In this document: in pieces, positions 12,895 to 25,837 of the stretch | How positions within the stretch are numbered: position 1 is the first letter of the stretch | Layout of the letters: the number at the start of each line of letters is the position of its first letter | Assembly (NCBI GenBank): GCA_905182985.1 | Contig: CAJJDN010000084.1 | Span: 329,928 to 393,927, forward strand | Direction of reading: 5' to 3' | Source of the DNA: Paramecium sonneborni | Taxonomy: Eukaryota > Ciliophora > Oligohymenophorea > Peniculida > Parameciidae | DNA: 64,000 nucleotides | Translations under genes and position numbers: made by a program | Notes under the pieces: generated by a model | The model's input: the letters and a program-made list of their open reading frames with translations, nothing else | Database searches by the model: none | Told to the model about the DNA's origin: nothing

Positions 12895-13687
12895 TCATTA
12901 TTCAATAATTTAATCTTCTTCTTTAATTTCAGGTGAATAAATAATTGAATCTCTATCAGACAGAATAAAAGGCAAGAGATCTGATAGTTCAATTTATTTA
13001 TGACGAGTACCTTGTTTTCGATTAATCAAGGAAGGTTTGAGATGCCAGTATAATTTATAATAATTGAGCTTGAGCTTATTTAGCAAAAAAGTAATCAAAA
13101 TTAACAGCACAATTTTTGCAATCACGATTGAGATTACATGTATATTATTCAATTTATCTCGAAGTACGAAAATAGTAATAGCCAAGATAAGTAACACAAG
13201 AAAGACAATCACTATCGAAAAAATGAGCCACTTTCCAATAGGATTAATGTTTCTCCTAATTCTACACCATTTCATACATATAGTATCCTTCTATTTGGAA
13301 TGGATAAGAGCATTCATTTTTACAAATAAATGCTTATTCTTTTTATTTTTTTGCATTTCTTCTAGCCGTATCCTAAATGCACTTTTCATGATATGTGATT
13401 CCTTTACATTTGCAATATTGATGTACAATCCCATAATCAGAATTACATTCTTAACAAACTTTAAAAGGTTAATCTATTTGTCTATGGGTGGATGACAACA
13501 TATTTAGTACAATTGTTTCATGACTTTTCACTAAGATTGTTCCTTTATGTCTTGCAGATGGTGAGCTCAAAGGAGTAAATCTCATACGATAATTGCTAGA
13601 TTCTTAGACTGTCAAATCTGACAGATTTGAAGAATTCTTTCCTTATTATCTCTACTCCGATAGTTTATTTAATGTTGAATTTCTCAT
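12895..13687 (-). CDS. RING-CH (MARCH-like) membrane E3 ligase
   Basis: A 256-residue protein with a cytosolic N-terminus (Ser/Gln/Arg-rich, about 75 residues), a RING-CH-type zinc domain and two membrane helices. The zinc ligands read CQEC, then CKC, HEKC and ICKNEC followed by SYPFQIEG, matching the order C-C-C-C-H-C-C-C of MARCH proteins, though the last pair is spaced C-x3-C. The helices are GKWLIFSIVIVFLVLLILA and a second segment about 25 residues later. A 22-nt intron (13256-13277) is needed to join the RING to the first helix and gives exactly 257 codons. Likely a ubiquitin ligase of internal membranes; target unknown. Confidence 0.85.
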
Positions 13688-14236
13688 TAATAATTTATGA
13701 TAAAAAAATCAAATTTTAAATTTTACACCATAAAAATGGAAATATTATATTATTTGTTTTAATATTTAATATTGAAAGCATTTTTCTTAAAAAATCTCAT
13801 GGAGCTTTCCATTATAACTTTAAAACTTTTATTATAAATAAATTTTAGTTGCACTAAAAAGTAAGATTTTTTAATTAATTTTGAACCACTTAAAAAGGTT
13901 TCTAAAATTTGAATTTTCTAATTAATTTTTTCATTATAAAGAATAATTTTATATGTTGAAATGATAAAAATTATCTTGAACTTCAGTGGTTTTATGATTT
14001 GTAAATTATATCAAAAAAACCTTAAATTATGATTTTTTTATTTTAATTTGAATTTTTTTTCAATCTTAAAGTTTATAATTCTAAAATTTAAGATAGACTA
14101 CTACTAAATATATAGACTATATTTATTAAGATAAATAAGTTGAAACATACGAATATTTTTATATTTATAAATACAAAATGATAGTAATTCAAAGTAAAGA
14201 TGATAAATAAATTAAGTTATAAATTAATTACAAGAA
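13688..14236. other. Intergenic AT-rich stretch
   Basis: Between the RING-CH start and the stop of the next minus-strand gene. No coding signal seen. Confidence 0.6.
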
Positions 14237-15427
14237 TCACTATTATTTTAGTAAATCTTTAATTTCACTAGGATTTTAGAATTATTTTTAAAACTTGATT
14301 TGATTTTAAGTTTTATTAATAGGTTATAAATAGTTAAACTATCTTTAGGTTAGATTTTCTCTTCTTTAAGGAGTTAATGAATTTATATTGGATTAATCAT
14401 AAAATTTTGAATCTTATATTCTCAAATATGAAAGGTTGTAGGATTGTTGATCAGATTCTAATGAAGATTCTTAAGAATAAGGTTCATCAATTTAATATGG
14501 ATTATCATATGGAGTTTTTTGATTTTTTAAACAATTTTTAGTTGCAATTTTTCTTTGTGTTCCTTTGTAACGGACTAAGACAACTTTTTCATTTTCAGTC
14601 TTTTTAGAATTAGAGATTTAAATTTTTTTTTAAGGATCATGTAAATATTTATACAATTAAACATCTTTAGAGATTAAGACTTCTTTTTCCATAGGTATAT
14701 ATTAGGGTTAGTGTTAATTTTTTCGAGACTAAAGTTTAATAATTAATTCTTTCCCAACTTAATGAAATGTTTCTTAATTGACTCTAGTTCTTTCATCTGT
14801 AATATCTTAAAGAAGTTAATCAGATTCCAAATTAAAAACTTATTTATAATTGAATACTGGTTCTTCTGATTTTTGTAATTCAACTTTAGGAAAAAATAAT
14901 ATTTACAACTATTTAAGTTTTTTGATGGAGTTAGAAGATTTGATACTTAATTCATTAGTTTGATTAAGATCTATATTAGTTTTGGATAAATTAAAATCAA
15001 TATCGATTGTACCTTTAGAATTATTTTTTTTGATTTTATCTTATAGAAACCTTTGTAAGATATTAAGTTTAGCATTTTTAATTTTTTTCAATTTATTTTC
15101 TTGATTCTTAAACTTGTCTTTACGATTAGGTAATCTATTGTCTGATGCAGATTAAGAAACTAAATCTTAAGTACTGATTTCTCCATCTAAATATTTAATA
15201 AACAAATTTGTAGGTGGTTTTCGTAATTAATTTATTGGACTATAAGTAATTAATGGATCATCTTATCTCAAAAATCTTTTTTATTTAGATTTGATTTTAG
15301 ATGGTAAAGTCAACTTAATAGTTTTATTATGCAATTGCTAAGTATTACTCTATATATTTTGACGACCCTTAAATTAATCTTTCTAATGTATGTTATATGT
15401 AGTAAATGGACTGTTAAGTCGAATCAT
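14237..15427 (-). CDS. Uncharacterised protein, divergent paralogue A
   Basis: An intron-less 396-residue Lys/Asn/Gln/Ser-rich protein with no recognised domain, signal peptide or membrane helix. It shares several blocks in the same order with the divergently transcribed neighbour at 15457. These are DDPLITYSP (DDPLLLYSP), FIKYLDGEI (FKKFLDGEV), KKLKQLQILFFPK (KKFKQMQMLFIPK), ESDQLLQD (ESNDLMKQLQD) and DVQLYKYL (DADLFNYL). The two are therefore head-to-head paralogues. Their start codons are separated by only 29 bp. The frame runs from ATG to TGA without an intron (397 codons). Function unknown; the low-complexity make-up and short conserved blocks would fit a structural or scaffold protein, which is inference. 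Confidence 0.8.
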
Positions 15428-15456
15428 ATCACAAGGAGATGCATTCCTTCTACTTA
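15428..15456. promoter_or_regulatory. 29-bp divergent intergenic/promoter region
   Basis: All the DNA between two opposing start codons. Any promoter for either gene must sit here or inside the coding regions. No recognisable motif was seen. Confidence 0.5.
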
Positions 15457-16796
15457 ATGGAGTCCCAATTTAACTATATGGCTAATCAAGTGTTTATTGA
15501 AGAAACATAAATTTTATTATTCAATAAAATGATCTCTACATGGACTAATATTACTAAATCACCAATATCATTACACAAAAAAACAGTTGTTTTTAAGACC
15601 AATCCTTAATTCTCTTTAACTCCAGAATAATTTAAGTCAAAACTTAATATACGATAACAAATTACATTTAATCAAATACCTTCTCCAATCACATCATTAA
15701 AGAAAATACCTATAACTCTAAACAAAAAAAAAAGTAGAGTTGATGATCCATTGCTTTTATATAGTCCTTTGATTCTTGGAAGTCCAGTTCCTAAAGGATT
15801 TAAGAAATTTTTAGATGGAGAAGTCGATTCATGTGAAATGCTTAAATCTTAAGTTAAATAAAATAATCGATAAAATGATGTTATTGCTTTTAGTGCAAGA
15901 AAATCTAAAATGAAAAGAGGAAAAACTATTTACATTAAAAACTAAAAAGAAAATGAAGATCTGGCTCATTCATAGTTAAAAAAGCTATAAAAAATGATTG
16001 AAACCAAGATTCTCAAAAAATAATTACAAACTAATTGTGAACAATAGAAAAAATCTCAAATCATAAATATTATTTAAGAAAAGAAACCTATCCAGCTATC
16101 AAGCAATATCAAAAAATTTAAATAAATGTAAATGCTATTTATACCAAAGAATCCTATTGAACAAGATCATGAGACATTGAGTTATTCAAAACTTAAAACT
16201 ATTAATGAATCAAACGATTTGATGAAATAATTATAAGATGAGTAAACTCTAAGAAATTACAATAAATCCATTATTAGAGATAAAGATAAAAAATTTATGA
16301 AATAATTTAAAAGAGATAAAAATATTAATCAATTCAAAAATATTGAATATTATCCTTAAGAACAAACAATATTATCTTAAAAAGATGCAGATTTGTTTAA
16401 TTATTTAAGAGAAAAAAACTGTATTGATGGGAGATCCATATATTCCAATTAATAAGGTATTTTACTTATTTTTATTCAGCATCAAAATCATCTTAATCTA
16501 CTCGAAGGAGCAATCTATCAAATCATAGAAAAAGATAACCCTTAGGATAATAGAAAATTAAGCCTAACTAATAAGATAATGATAGCTGTATATCTGCTGA
16601 TTTATCTTTATAATCTGTTTACGAATACTTTTTAGACGATTTATATTCAGAATAAAAAAAGCTTGAAACTAAACTTAATTTTTAATAAGCATTTAATGCT
16701 GATCTTGATAAGCAAATGAAAACAATCAATAAAATGAAAAACATAAATTCCCGAGTAATTGATTGTTCCTTAAATAAATTATTCGAAAATTTATGA
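15457..16796 (+). CDS. Uncharacterised protein, divergent paralogue B
   Basis: A 438-residue Lys/Gln/Asn/Ser-rich protein, paralogous to the minus-strand gene at 14237-15427 by at least five short blocks in the same order. It differs by carrying one 23-nt intron (16457-16479) and an extra C-terminal part with a Gln/Ser-rich stretch and a DNDSCISADLSLQSVYEYFLDDLYS segment rich in acidic residues. An alternative start lies seven codons downstream (MANQVF). The neighbour's start is only 29 bp away. No membrane segment or catalytic motif is visible. Confidence 0.8.
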
Positions 16797-17040
16797 ATCT
16801 AATTTTTTTAACCATTTTTCTAATATTTTACAGATACTTATAAGTTATCGTATTAGAATTAGTATTCATAATTAAATTTTTTTTGTATATTAATAAGATT
16901 TTATCATATTTGAATTCACTTAAATAGACTTCCAAAATCTTTAATAATTAAATAATACAAAAATTAATTAATATTATAACTTTATTTTTTACACATATTG
17001 GTTTTTTTAGATAAATCTAAAATTCAGAGAAAGCATATAA

Positions 17041-20000
17041 TCACAATAAAAATAATCCAACTTATTTTATTTTTTCAGTTTAAGCTAAAACCTAATCTAT
17101 TTTTTTTGGATCCATTCTATACGTATTAATAATTATTTTTGTGCTTATCTTCTTTTACTTTCTACGTCTATGAATTGTTTTTGGTAAGAATCCTCTTTGA
17201 AAATCCATAGAAAGGTATCGATCTTTTTAAGTAGGATAATCTAAATCACATTAATTCACCTTTTTATATATAAAATATGTACTTCTTTATCATAATTACT
17301 ATTAAAAGAAGAAAAGAATTTTATAATATCAGCTTCCTGTTTAAATTCCTTCATTCTATTAATTTGATTGTCAATTTCAACTGGATCCAATTTACTAAAA
17401 AACTTTAAGTTTTTTTTAACTGGTGAATTTAAATCTTAAGTAAAGGATTTTGATTATCCTTGAAAATTTGTTTAGACTTGATCTTCAAATTTTAAAAATT
17501 AAATCTTAGATTAATCTGCATCTTTTGCTAATAATTTCAATTTATTTTCAGATATATGAGATATCTCTTCATAGCAATTTGAAAGATTTTTATTATAATC
17601 TAATTCAAATTTAGAAGCATTTTAAATTTATTCTTATCTTTCTTTATCTAATAAATATTTAAGTATAATAATACATAACATTATTTAATATTTAACATCC
17701 TAATCATTATTAATTTCTAATTCTTTCATTAATTATTCAATTATTGCTCTTTTTTATAATAAAGGCATATCATCTGGAATTTTGAATTATTCCATCAACT
17801 CTCTTTCATATTTCATTTTTTCAACTTGTTTTTAGTATTCAATTTATCTTTATTTTTCTTTTTCATATTATTCTAGTTTTTTAGGCTAAACAAGATTAAA
17901 TAAAGATTCTTACATCCTTAGGAGAAATTTAGTTAGATGATTTTCTCCTTGCAAAATTTAATGCAACTGTAGCAGCTGGAAATTTTAATTATTTAGTATT
18001 TTTTACAATTTTAGATCTATTTGTTTTATCACCTTATGAAGATTCAATAGTTAATTTACTTTCAGGTTAACTATCTTCAGATCTTTGTTATTATAAAATT
18101 GAATCTTTGATTTAAGATTTAGATTTATTACTTGCCCTCTTATATTTAATGCTGCTGGTTTAAGTATTATTAATGGGAATAAGCATTTTTGATTATAATT
18201 AAGTTCCAGGTATCATGGTAGAAGTTGGAATGTATGAATTAGAAGGAATTAATCCATTCTATGGAGATTATGGTTACTTTTCTTATAGATTAGTTTAAGA
18301 AGGTGATTATTTTTAATCTTCTAATTTTAGTAAAGAAAAAGAAGCTGTAGAATGTTAATTATTTTAAACTTTAAAATTAGGAGATCCTTCTATAGATTCT
18401 TCTATGATTATATTATTTGTAGGTTGAGTTGGTTCACATTAATTAACTTAGATATTAATTTATTAAATAAAAGTTTGATTACTTTAAAAGTTATCTTCAT
18501 CACGCATGATAGATGTAATACTTGTTTGTTATTATAAAAGTTTCTAAGTAGATTTTTTCATTAAATCTAAATTATCATGTGTTTAAAATGAGGGATAATC
18601 TTATTATTTATATGCTTCAATATGTGTAGTAGCTGGTCTCAATTAATTTGAATGTAAATGATGATTTTGTACATTTTAATGTAATGATTATTCAAGCAAT
18701 GAGATTTATGAATCTTCTTTGGAAATCGAATTTTCATATTATTATTCTTATAAATTTTATTGATCAAGCAATTTTTAATCATTTGATTAAATTGTTTTGA
18801 GTTTTGTTTTAGTTGATTTTGCAGAAATGACAGATCTAGCTGATTAAGGAGGAGATAAAAAATTACCTAATGGATGTTATAGATCTTCTAAGCTTTTCTT
18901 TGGGCTTAATTGATTTTGCTAAAAATTGTCATTATGTGATATTATAATCTCTTAAGTTTTACCAGGAATAAATGAAAATTAAATCTAGTATGATTTTTAT
19001 TATAATTTATTTTATTTCTGATCATTATCCAAAAATTTAGCACTTTAAATTATTTATTGTTAATTAATTTCACCTATTATATCTTTTGTATTTGGATCAG
19101 TTCCATAACTGATATTTTTTATTCGATCACTTTAAGTCATAGGTTTTCTTTAAGTTTTGAATTCTTCATCATTGCTGTAATATTTTTATAGCTTTTCTTT
19201 GAGATCCATTTTGCTAGAATCACTTCCCATTGGTAAGTTTTATGATAATTTTCTAGAATTACTTTATAATTATAATGATTATTATATAGTATTACTATCC
19301 TACTTTTCAGTTTTTATAATTTATTAATTACTCTGGTTCAATTAAGATTCATAATATAATTTATCATTTATTTTATTATCATTTGTGTTTAATTCATCAA
19401 TATTCTTTTAATTATTTTTAATTATAAAATCTTCCTATTGTTCTATTTCTCCATCTTAACTTACTATATTAATGATGGCAGTCTCATTTTTAGTAACTTA
19501 AAAATTTTCATTGATTGTTGACTATTTTAGAGATGGCAATTAATTAATAATATTATCTGCTTATGTACTATTAGGACTATTCAATTGAAATGGATTAATG
19601 TAACGAGCTGATGAATCATTCTATTTTTAACTTCTATTTGTATGATACTTAGGAAGACCACTATTGTAAGTTTTATCTAATTTCAAGTTATTATTTCTAT
19701 TCAATTCTTGTTATTATTATCCAATAATTTAAGTATCTATTTCTGTGGTTTATTATTCTTTGTTATTCAAATTTCTATTGCTAAATGTGTGAATGTAGTT
19801 CCTTCTAATATCTATTGATGATGAAACTATAGTTCTTATTTCATAAGGTATTTTTTTCTCAAGTAATGGTGTTTAATTTTTTATCAGATTTCTTTTAACT
19901 GTTCCTAAAATTTAAATGTGCAAAGGTTAAATCACTTTTTTTTCAGTTTACCTTTTACTTAATAATTCACAAAACTAAGCTTAATCTACATATGATATTG

Positions 20001-20103
20001 ATTGTAAGTGTCCTGCTAACACCCTTTCAACTATTGTCAATATAAATAGTTCTTCTCTTTAAATGTTTCTTTATTTATCAACTTCAAATTCATAAGCTTT
20101 CAT
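17041..20103 (-). CDS. Large Gln/Asn/Ser-rich protein of unknown function
   Basis: A 1003-residue protein. Residues 1-700 are low-complexity, rich in Gln, Asn, Ser and Lys with short Gln runs, typical of disordered ciliate proteins. Around residue 750 a charged, probably coiled-coil segment begins (LEQYEKEKQRQIEYQKQVEKM) and continues for over 100 residues. The C-terminus is basic (KTIHRRRKQKK). Two introns (17886-17913, 17260-17282) give exactly 1004 codons with the TGA at 17041-17043. Skipping the second intron would end the protein earlier at 17256, but the frame after it is clearly protein-like. No catalytic domain or membrane helix seen. A cytoskeletal or scaffold role is only a guess. 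Confidence 0.75.
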
Positions 20104-20289
20104 ATATATATTAATATTATAACATAGAAATTAAAAACTAATAGATATATATAAATATTAATTAAAAAATTGTCTAAACACTTCTAAGTTAAAACATTAT
20201 CAATTAATAACTATATATTCATTATCAATAATCAATAGTAATAAAAAAAAAATAATTATTAATAAGTTTTAATTATATAATAAATAGAA

Positions 20290-21247
20290 ATGTTTAACGA
20301 ATATGAGACTAGGCTCAAAAATATTTTTCTAGATCCTTAAATTGTACAATCCTATGATTTTATTTCTAAAATTCAGTTGTATCCTAAGGACTAAATCATA
20401 TTTAAATATGGAGATCATAATAAATTCTTCATGGTTCTACAAAATGGATAAACATCCTAAAATATTTCCTTTATTCCTATAGGGGTTATTCAAAACAATA
20501 TTAAATGTTTAAGTGATTGTACATTTAGAATTATTGATGAATAGTAATTTGAAATGTTAAACAAGGCAAAAAATAACTATAAAAAAAAAATACTAGACTT
20601 TTTATACAATTTACCTATTTTTAAAGAAGTAAAAGATGTCAAATTTAACTTTGTTATTGAAGATTATAAATTAGGTTAAACTTGTTTGAATGAATAAGAA
20701 TATTCTAAATCATTATTTATTATTTATGATGGGTATCATTTTTTATAATAAATAATAGAGAATTTCTAATAAGAAAAAGATGGAATAAAAGTTATATTGA
20801 CATTGGATAAGTATGCAAAGGAGAAATTATTAACGATTATGAATGTTCTAATTGTTTAATTTCTTAATTTTAGATTCTTTGTAAATCTTAGACTGCACAA
20901 GTTATTAAAATTGAAGATTATAAAAGAATAGTTGATCTAAATGATTTTACAAAAATTGCTGCTGAAAAATTTAATTATAGATTATCAAGATATAAACGAA
21001 TGACTGATTTTAAATCAGGTATTAGAATATTTTAATAAATTTAGGAAATTGTGATTATCAATAGCCATTTGAACCAGAAATTTTACCATTAAGAGATGTG
21101 ATCAATAGAGTACAAACTTCTTAAGGAAGATAAAGATAGACACTCTAAATAACTATTGATGAAGAAGTAAAGAAAAAGGTGCAAATTAAAATGGGAACCT
21201 ATAAAATTGTATAGAACAGAAAAAGAAATTATTCATTGATATAATGA
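20290..21247 (+). CDS. Small protein with two cNMP-binding-like domains
   Basis: A 300-residue protein with two regions resembling cyclic-nucleotide-binding domains. The first, near residues 35-60, reads QIIFKYGDHNKFFMVLQNG, close to the family's I-x-x-G-D-x-x-x-x-F-x-I-x-x-G pattern. The second, near 125-150, reads YKLGQTCLNEQEYSKSLFII. Neither has an obvious phosphate-binding cassette (GE-x-AL...R-x-A), so nucleotide binding is doubtful. Two introns (20845-20873, 21019-21044; 29 and 26 nt) are needed and give exactly 301 codons. It could be a regulatory subunit relative; no kinase or channel part is present. Confidence 0.7.
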
Positions 21248-21694
21248 TTACTAATAATTGATTTTTTATTTTCACTTTTTGGTTATTTATATCAACTTAT
21301 ATTTGATTAAGATTGGGAATGATTGATCAACTTTCTACTTTTTATTTACTAATTTCAAAATAAAAGTCTTTTATTCATTTTTTACTTATTTATCAATTAT
21401 TTATTATAGTTATAAAAGTTTCTAACTATAACATATTTAAGATGATGTGAATTATAATGACGAAATAATTATAAATTAAAATTATTTGAATAATAAATAA
21501 ATTATTACGTGCTATTTTGACATGGTTTTCATATTATTAATAGTTATATACCCATTTTCAAAAATGCTGTAATCATGTAAATTTAGAAAGAATAACCAAA
21601 GTGGATACAATTTAAAAATAAATCTAAATTTGTTTAGTTATAATTGATGATTATAATACAAAGAAAAATATACAATCACACATAAATCTGGGTT
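21248..21694. other. Intergenic AT-rich stretch
   Basis: Between two convergent stop codons. No coding signal seen. Confidence 0.6.
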
Positions 21695-22138
21695 TCATAA
21701 TAGACTTGTTATCCTAGATTTTCTAATTGATTTAACACTTTTAACAACTCTAGAATTATGCTTTGAGAGATATTTAGGGGTAAGTTAAAATCTAACAAAT
21801 TTAGCTTCTTCGTTAAAATATCGAGAAGGAGATTATGAAATGCTGGGTTCCTTTTTTAATATACCTTTAAGTGGTTAGATATGGAAATTATTTGAATCTT
21901 GAGTTTTTTTGTTTTCTTCAAAATTTGAAGAATTATTTATGGTTTTGTTCTAATCTTAACAGCCAAGCACATTATCATCAATAAAACAATTATCGAGTTC
22001 TATTAAAGAAGAGTTAATAGGTGCTCCAGGATCATTAACTCTTACTTCCTCAAACACTGCCTTTGCTTAAGGTCTTTGTAATTTTTTAGAAGGATGGTTA
22101 ACAATTTTTATATTAGATTTTTGGATCTGACTTCCCAT
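21695..22138 (-). CDS. Small protein with two PP1-docking motifs
   Basis: An intron-less 147-residue protein without a recognised fold. It carries KGILK at residues 91-95, matching the SILK-type PP1 docking motif seen at the start of inhibitor-2 (KGILKN), and KFVRF at 113-117, matching RVxF. SILK preceding RVxF is the order known from PP1 regulators. The rest is polar, with acidic residues 27-80 and a basic C-terminus (KSVKSIRKSRITSLL). The sequence begins MGSQ, so N-myristoylation is possible. Probable role: regulatory or targeting subunit of protein phosphatase 1; this rests on the motifs alone. Confidence 0.7.
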
Positions 22139-24076
22139 TTTATTTAAATTTATTAATCTTTATAAATCGTTTGTTATAACTTTTATAGGGATAACTTGAT
22201 GAGATTTAATATATTTATAGAATTCATAAATAATATTTTTAATAAAATTTTTATCAATTACGTAATATTTAATTGGCTTTTCGACGTAGTAAAAACTATA
22301 AAAGATACATCAAAAATTATTTTTTATTGCTTTAAATTTTAAAATGTTTAAAATTAAAATTTTATCAATTTTCATTAATGAAGTAATAAAATTATGATAA
22401 GAAGTAATGGAGGTATATTTTTAATAAAAGAATTGTTAGGATTATTTAGATTTTTGATAATTAATATATTCAGTATTTACTATTCGAGAAGGATATCAAA
22501 AAAGTTTATTTTGATTTTTCAACATCAGAATTATCATTCTTATCAGTATTGTAGAGCAATATAAAAAAAATTACTTTTTCATTTCGTTAAACCATGAATT
22601 TACTATTCAAAAAAAGTGTTCTTAAGTATAAAAATTAAAATAAAATGTTCTCAACTGAATTATTTATATAATTAATTTATGTTTATTTTGTTGTAATCTT
22701 TTTTTTTTAATTTATGATAAACTTAAAATTTATAGAATTTATATAAATGAGGTTCATATTTAATATTCATTACAGACAAATTCAGAACCAAAATCTAAAC
22801 TCATAATTAAATTTAAACAGGAAATTTTTGATTAAAAATAAGTTACTTTCTGTGATTGAAAAATATTATATTGAAAGAAAACTGTATTGATGATGCTATT
22901 TCTTTCAATTTGAAAAAAAAGTGTTTAAAATCTTATAGTTAAGACTTGATTTGAAATTAACATGATATTAATAGTATTTAAAAACTATGAAATAATTTAA
23001 TGATATTCTCCAAATAACAAATAAGGAGAACTTTTTCAAAATATATTTAAAATTTCTCTATAACAATATACAAAATGAGGATATTAGAATTTTGATATTA
23101 ATAATTTAGATATTCTTAAAATGATAGAATCTGCAATGACATAATTTGTGAGCACGAATTTTTCTTTCATTTTTCCAGTTATAAATAATAATCTTTATTT
23201 TTTAAGGGTGGATTTTACTATTACATGATTATGAGATAAAAATGGATTCTTTTTAATATAAGAAAGTGTTATCATTAATTTAGTTGTATTTTAATACAGA
23301 GCAATGTGATTAAAAATAATTGTCCAATAAATAGAAATTTGTAAGGGGAGTAAATACATAGAATAATATTTTTATGACTAAAAATTGTATTTATAATGAT
23401 ATAGAAAAATGATAAAGATATTTAGTTTTAAGTTTAGAAAGAAATAAGAGAGTTAAAAATATTGAATTTCAGTTAAGTTTGTCAAAAATAAACAATAAAA
23501 CTTGATCTTCTATCCTTTATTTTGAAACAGAGTGCAAAAATAAAATTGACATTAAAACCAAAAAATTAAGGAATATTAAAAAATAATCGTAAAAATATCA
23601 GTTAAAGAAACAATTAGTGTAAATCCTCTTCTTCTTGATATCGCTAAAAATTAGTAAAAGGAAAAAATATATTTTAAAATACCAAATAAAGTAAAAGTAT
23701 CTATAGAAGTAAAAATTCGACAGTGTATACAATTTCTTTAGAAAAAACAAAAATATTTACAAAACTTCTTACAGAAATAGCTCAATAACTTAGATTAAAA
23801 TGAGGGAATCAGATTATATAAAATTAACCTTTTTTATTTTTCATTCATATCTTTCATATTTAATATATTAAAAACTAATGAGATATGAGTAAAATTATCT
23901 CAATATTGAGATGTTAATGAGATAAAATGATTAATATGGTAAAAAAAATAATAATTTGTTAAAGTTTGAAAAATTAAGTAATAATTAGTTCTTCATTTCT
24001 ATCAGTTGATATTAAACATAGGTTATGAAGAATTCACAAAATTTTGGGTATATAAATTTGTATAAAATCTTTAAGT
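22139..24076. other. 1.9-kb intergenic region
   Basis: Very AT-rich. Overlapping open frames of 90-130 codons occur at 23,500-24,000 in more than one frame, but none has an ATG plus protein-like composition. They are at the length expected when only TGA stops translation. Confidence 0.5.
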
Positions 24077-24389
24077 TCATTAAAATTTAATTTGTTTTTC
24101 AGTAATTCCAACCACTTATTTACAGTTTCTACAGATATGATAAATATCTTTGCAGTCATTCATAAACAAGACAACCGACCCTAAAGGCCTTTGGAATAAT
24201 ACAAAAAATGAACCCACATATGCATTGCATTAATATACACATTAAATATGTCCACATTCCTCTTTGATATATTAATTTTGTTTCTCCAATTTAATCACAA
24301 TGGAAACAAGTGATAACAGCTGAATCTGTGAAACCATTAGTATTTAAAGGGAGTTAATTCTCATTATCAAGATCAATTTATTGAGCCAT
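24077..24389 (-). CDS. LITAF-like zinc-ribbon membrane protein
   Basis: A 96-residue protein with the split zinc-binding layout of LITAF/SIMPLE proteins: a proximal CFHC, a hydrophobic middle (YLMCILMQCICGFIFW), and a distal HICRNC followed by a conserved-looking VVG. The hydrophobic part of LITAF inserts into the cytosolic leaflet of endosomal and lysosomal membranes. A 22-nt intron (24181-24202) joins the hydrophobic segment to NDCKDIYH and gives exactly 97 codons. The N-terminal 30 residues are polar. Likely acts on endosomal membranes; the family is well supported by the Cys/His pattern. Confidence 0.85.
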
Positions 24390-25837
24390 TATATTTTATA
24401 TAAATATATATGATAGACAAATTACGGATGGTATTAATATTATAGAATTCATCATAATTCAAACATTTCTTATTTCAATTTTAAAAGTTTTATTAATTTC
24501 AAGAATAAAATGATATATTTACTTAAAATAAAAATCAATTCTTAATGAATATTTTATCTGCTTCATCATTTCTCTTTTAACTCCTATAATATTATATAAT
24601 ATAAAATAGAAAAATTAATTTTCATAATAAATATTTAGATGCAAATACTTTTATAGGTCTAATTTTTAATATGATGAAGAATCAAAGAATATGATGACAC
24701 AATTTATTGATTAGAATTGATAATGCTTACAAATTTAATAAGTTCAGATAATATGTAAGAGAAATCTGAAACAGAAACTAAAATATACAGAGACATAATT
24801 CATAATTTAAGAAAGTGTGTTTAATGTTGGCTAAAATAAAAGATTAGTTGGAAGAACACAAATTAATCATAGATCCAAAAGTAAAATTAGGCTTTACAGT
24901 ATGCAATATATGGATGAAAATGGTTAATGCAAATGATTGTTCATAGATATAATACAAATAATGTATAATCATTCCTAGGTATCTTGAATATAATATATGT
25001 AAAATACAATTAGAAACACAATATTAACATTATTATTACCTTAATCATAAATTGATAAAATTCAATAATTATTATTGTTTTATAAATTAATAGAATATGT
25101 AAAATAATGGTATTAAAATTTGAATTTGAAGCCTTAACTATAACACTCTTTTTAAATTTATAAAACTGTTATTAAGATTCATTAATTTAGTTAACAAGTA
25201 TAAGTTTATATATATAGATTATTTTATAAATAACTATAATCATGGAGATAGATTAGTTTCACTTTCTTCTAGATTTCAATATACATCAACTTTTTACTCT
25301 AGATCATGAGTATTAATATATTATCATATATTAAGGGTGCATTCTTATTATTTTTTATAATTAAGTGTAAAATCTGATACATATAAATGAAATGCTTGAT
25401 TAAAAGGTTTCAATGATATCCCTTTGTGAAAGCCATTAATGAACTACTTGATTAATTTCCTTAAACTTTGATTTTGACAGAAACTAATGATTCTTTATAT
25501 AGAGAGTCTTAGACATTTTTAAACAGATTAAAGTATTAATTCTTAAATGTAAATTAGAAATCTAGGTAGAAAATGCAAAATGAATAAATAAGATTATATA
25601 CCTAATGAATTCTTTATTTTATATAATTTGATCTTCAAAGGAAAACAATTCCTAAATGACGTTTTTCAGAATTTTAAGAGCATACTTCCAACATTAAGAC
25701 TTATATTAGTATAAATTACTATTTGGAACCGAAATTGACTCATATTTTTAATTTGTGTTTTACTAATAAAATGTTAATTATTGCATTATTCTTTACATTT
25801 AACACTAGAAATAAATTCCAAAGAATAAAAAATAAAA
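24390..25837. other. 1.4-kb intergenic region
   Basis: AT-rich. The best open frame (ATG 24834, plus strand, about 95 codons) has mixed composition and no recognisable motif; it was not accepted as a gene. Confidence 0.5.

Noticed and set aside
17256..17258. TGA at 17256 as stop of the 1003-aa protein
   Set aside because: A standard 23-nt intron at 17260-17282 bypasses it and leads into about 65 further protein-like codons with exact frame.
23549..23871. Open frame with Lys/Gln-rich helix-like sequence
   Set aside because: No ATG, and a second frame over the same DNA is equally open.
24834..25122. About 95-codon plus-strand ORF
   Set aside because: The first 40 residues look protein-like but composition then becomes AT-noise. 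No motif, intron or homologue.
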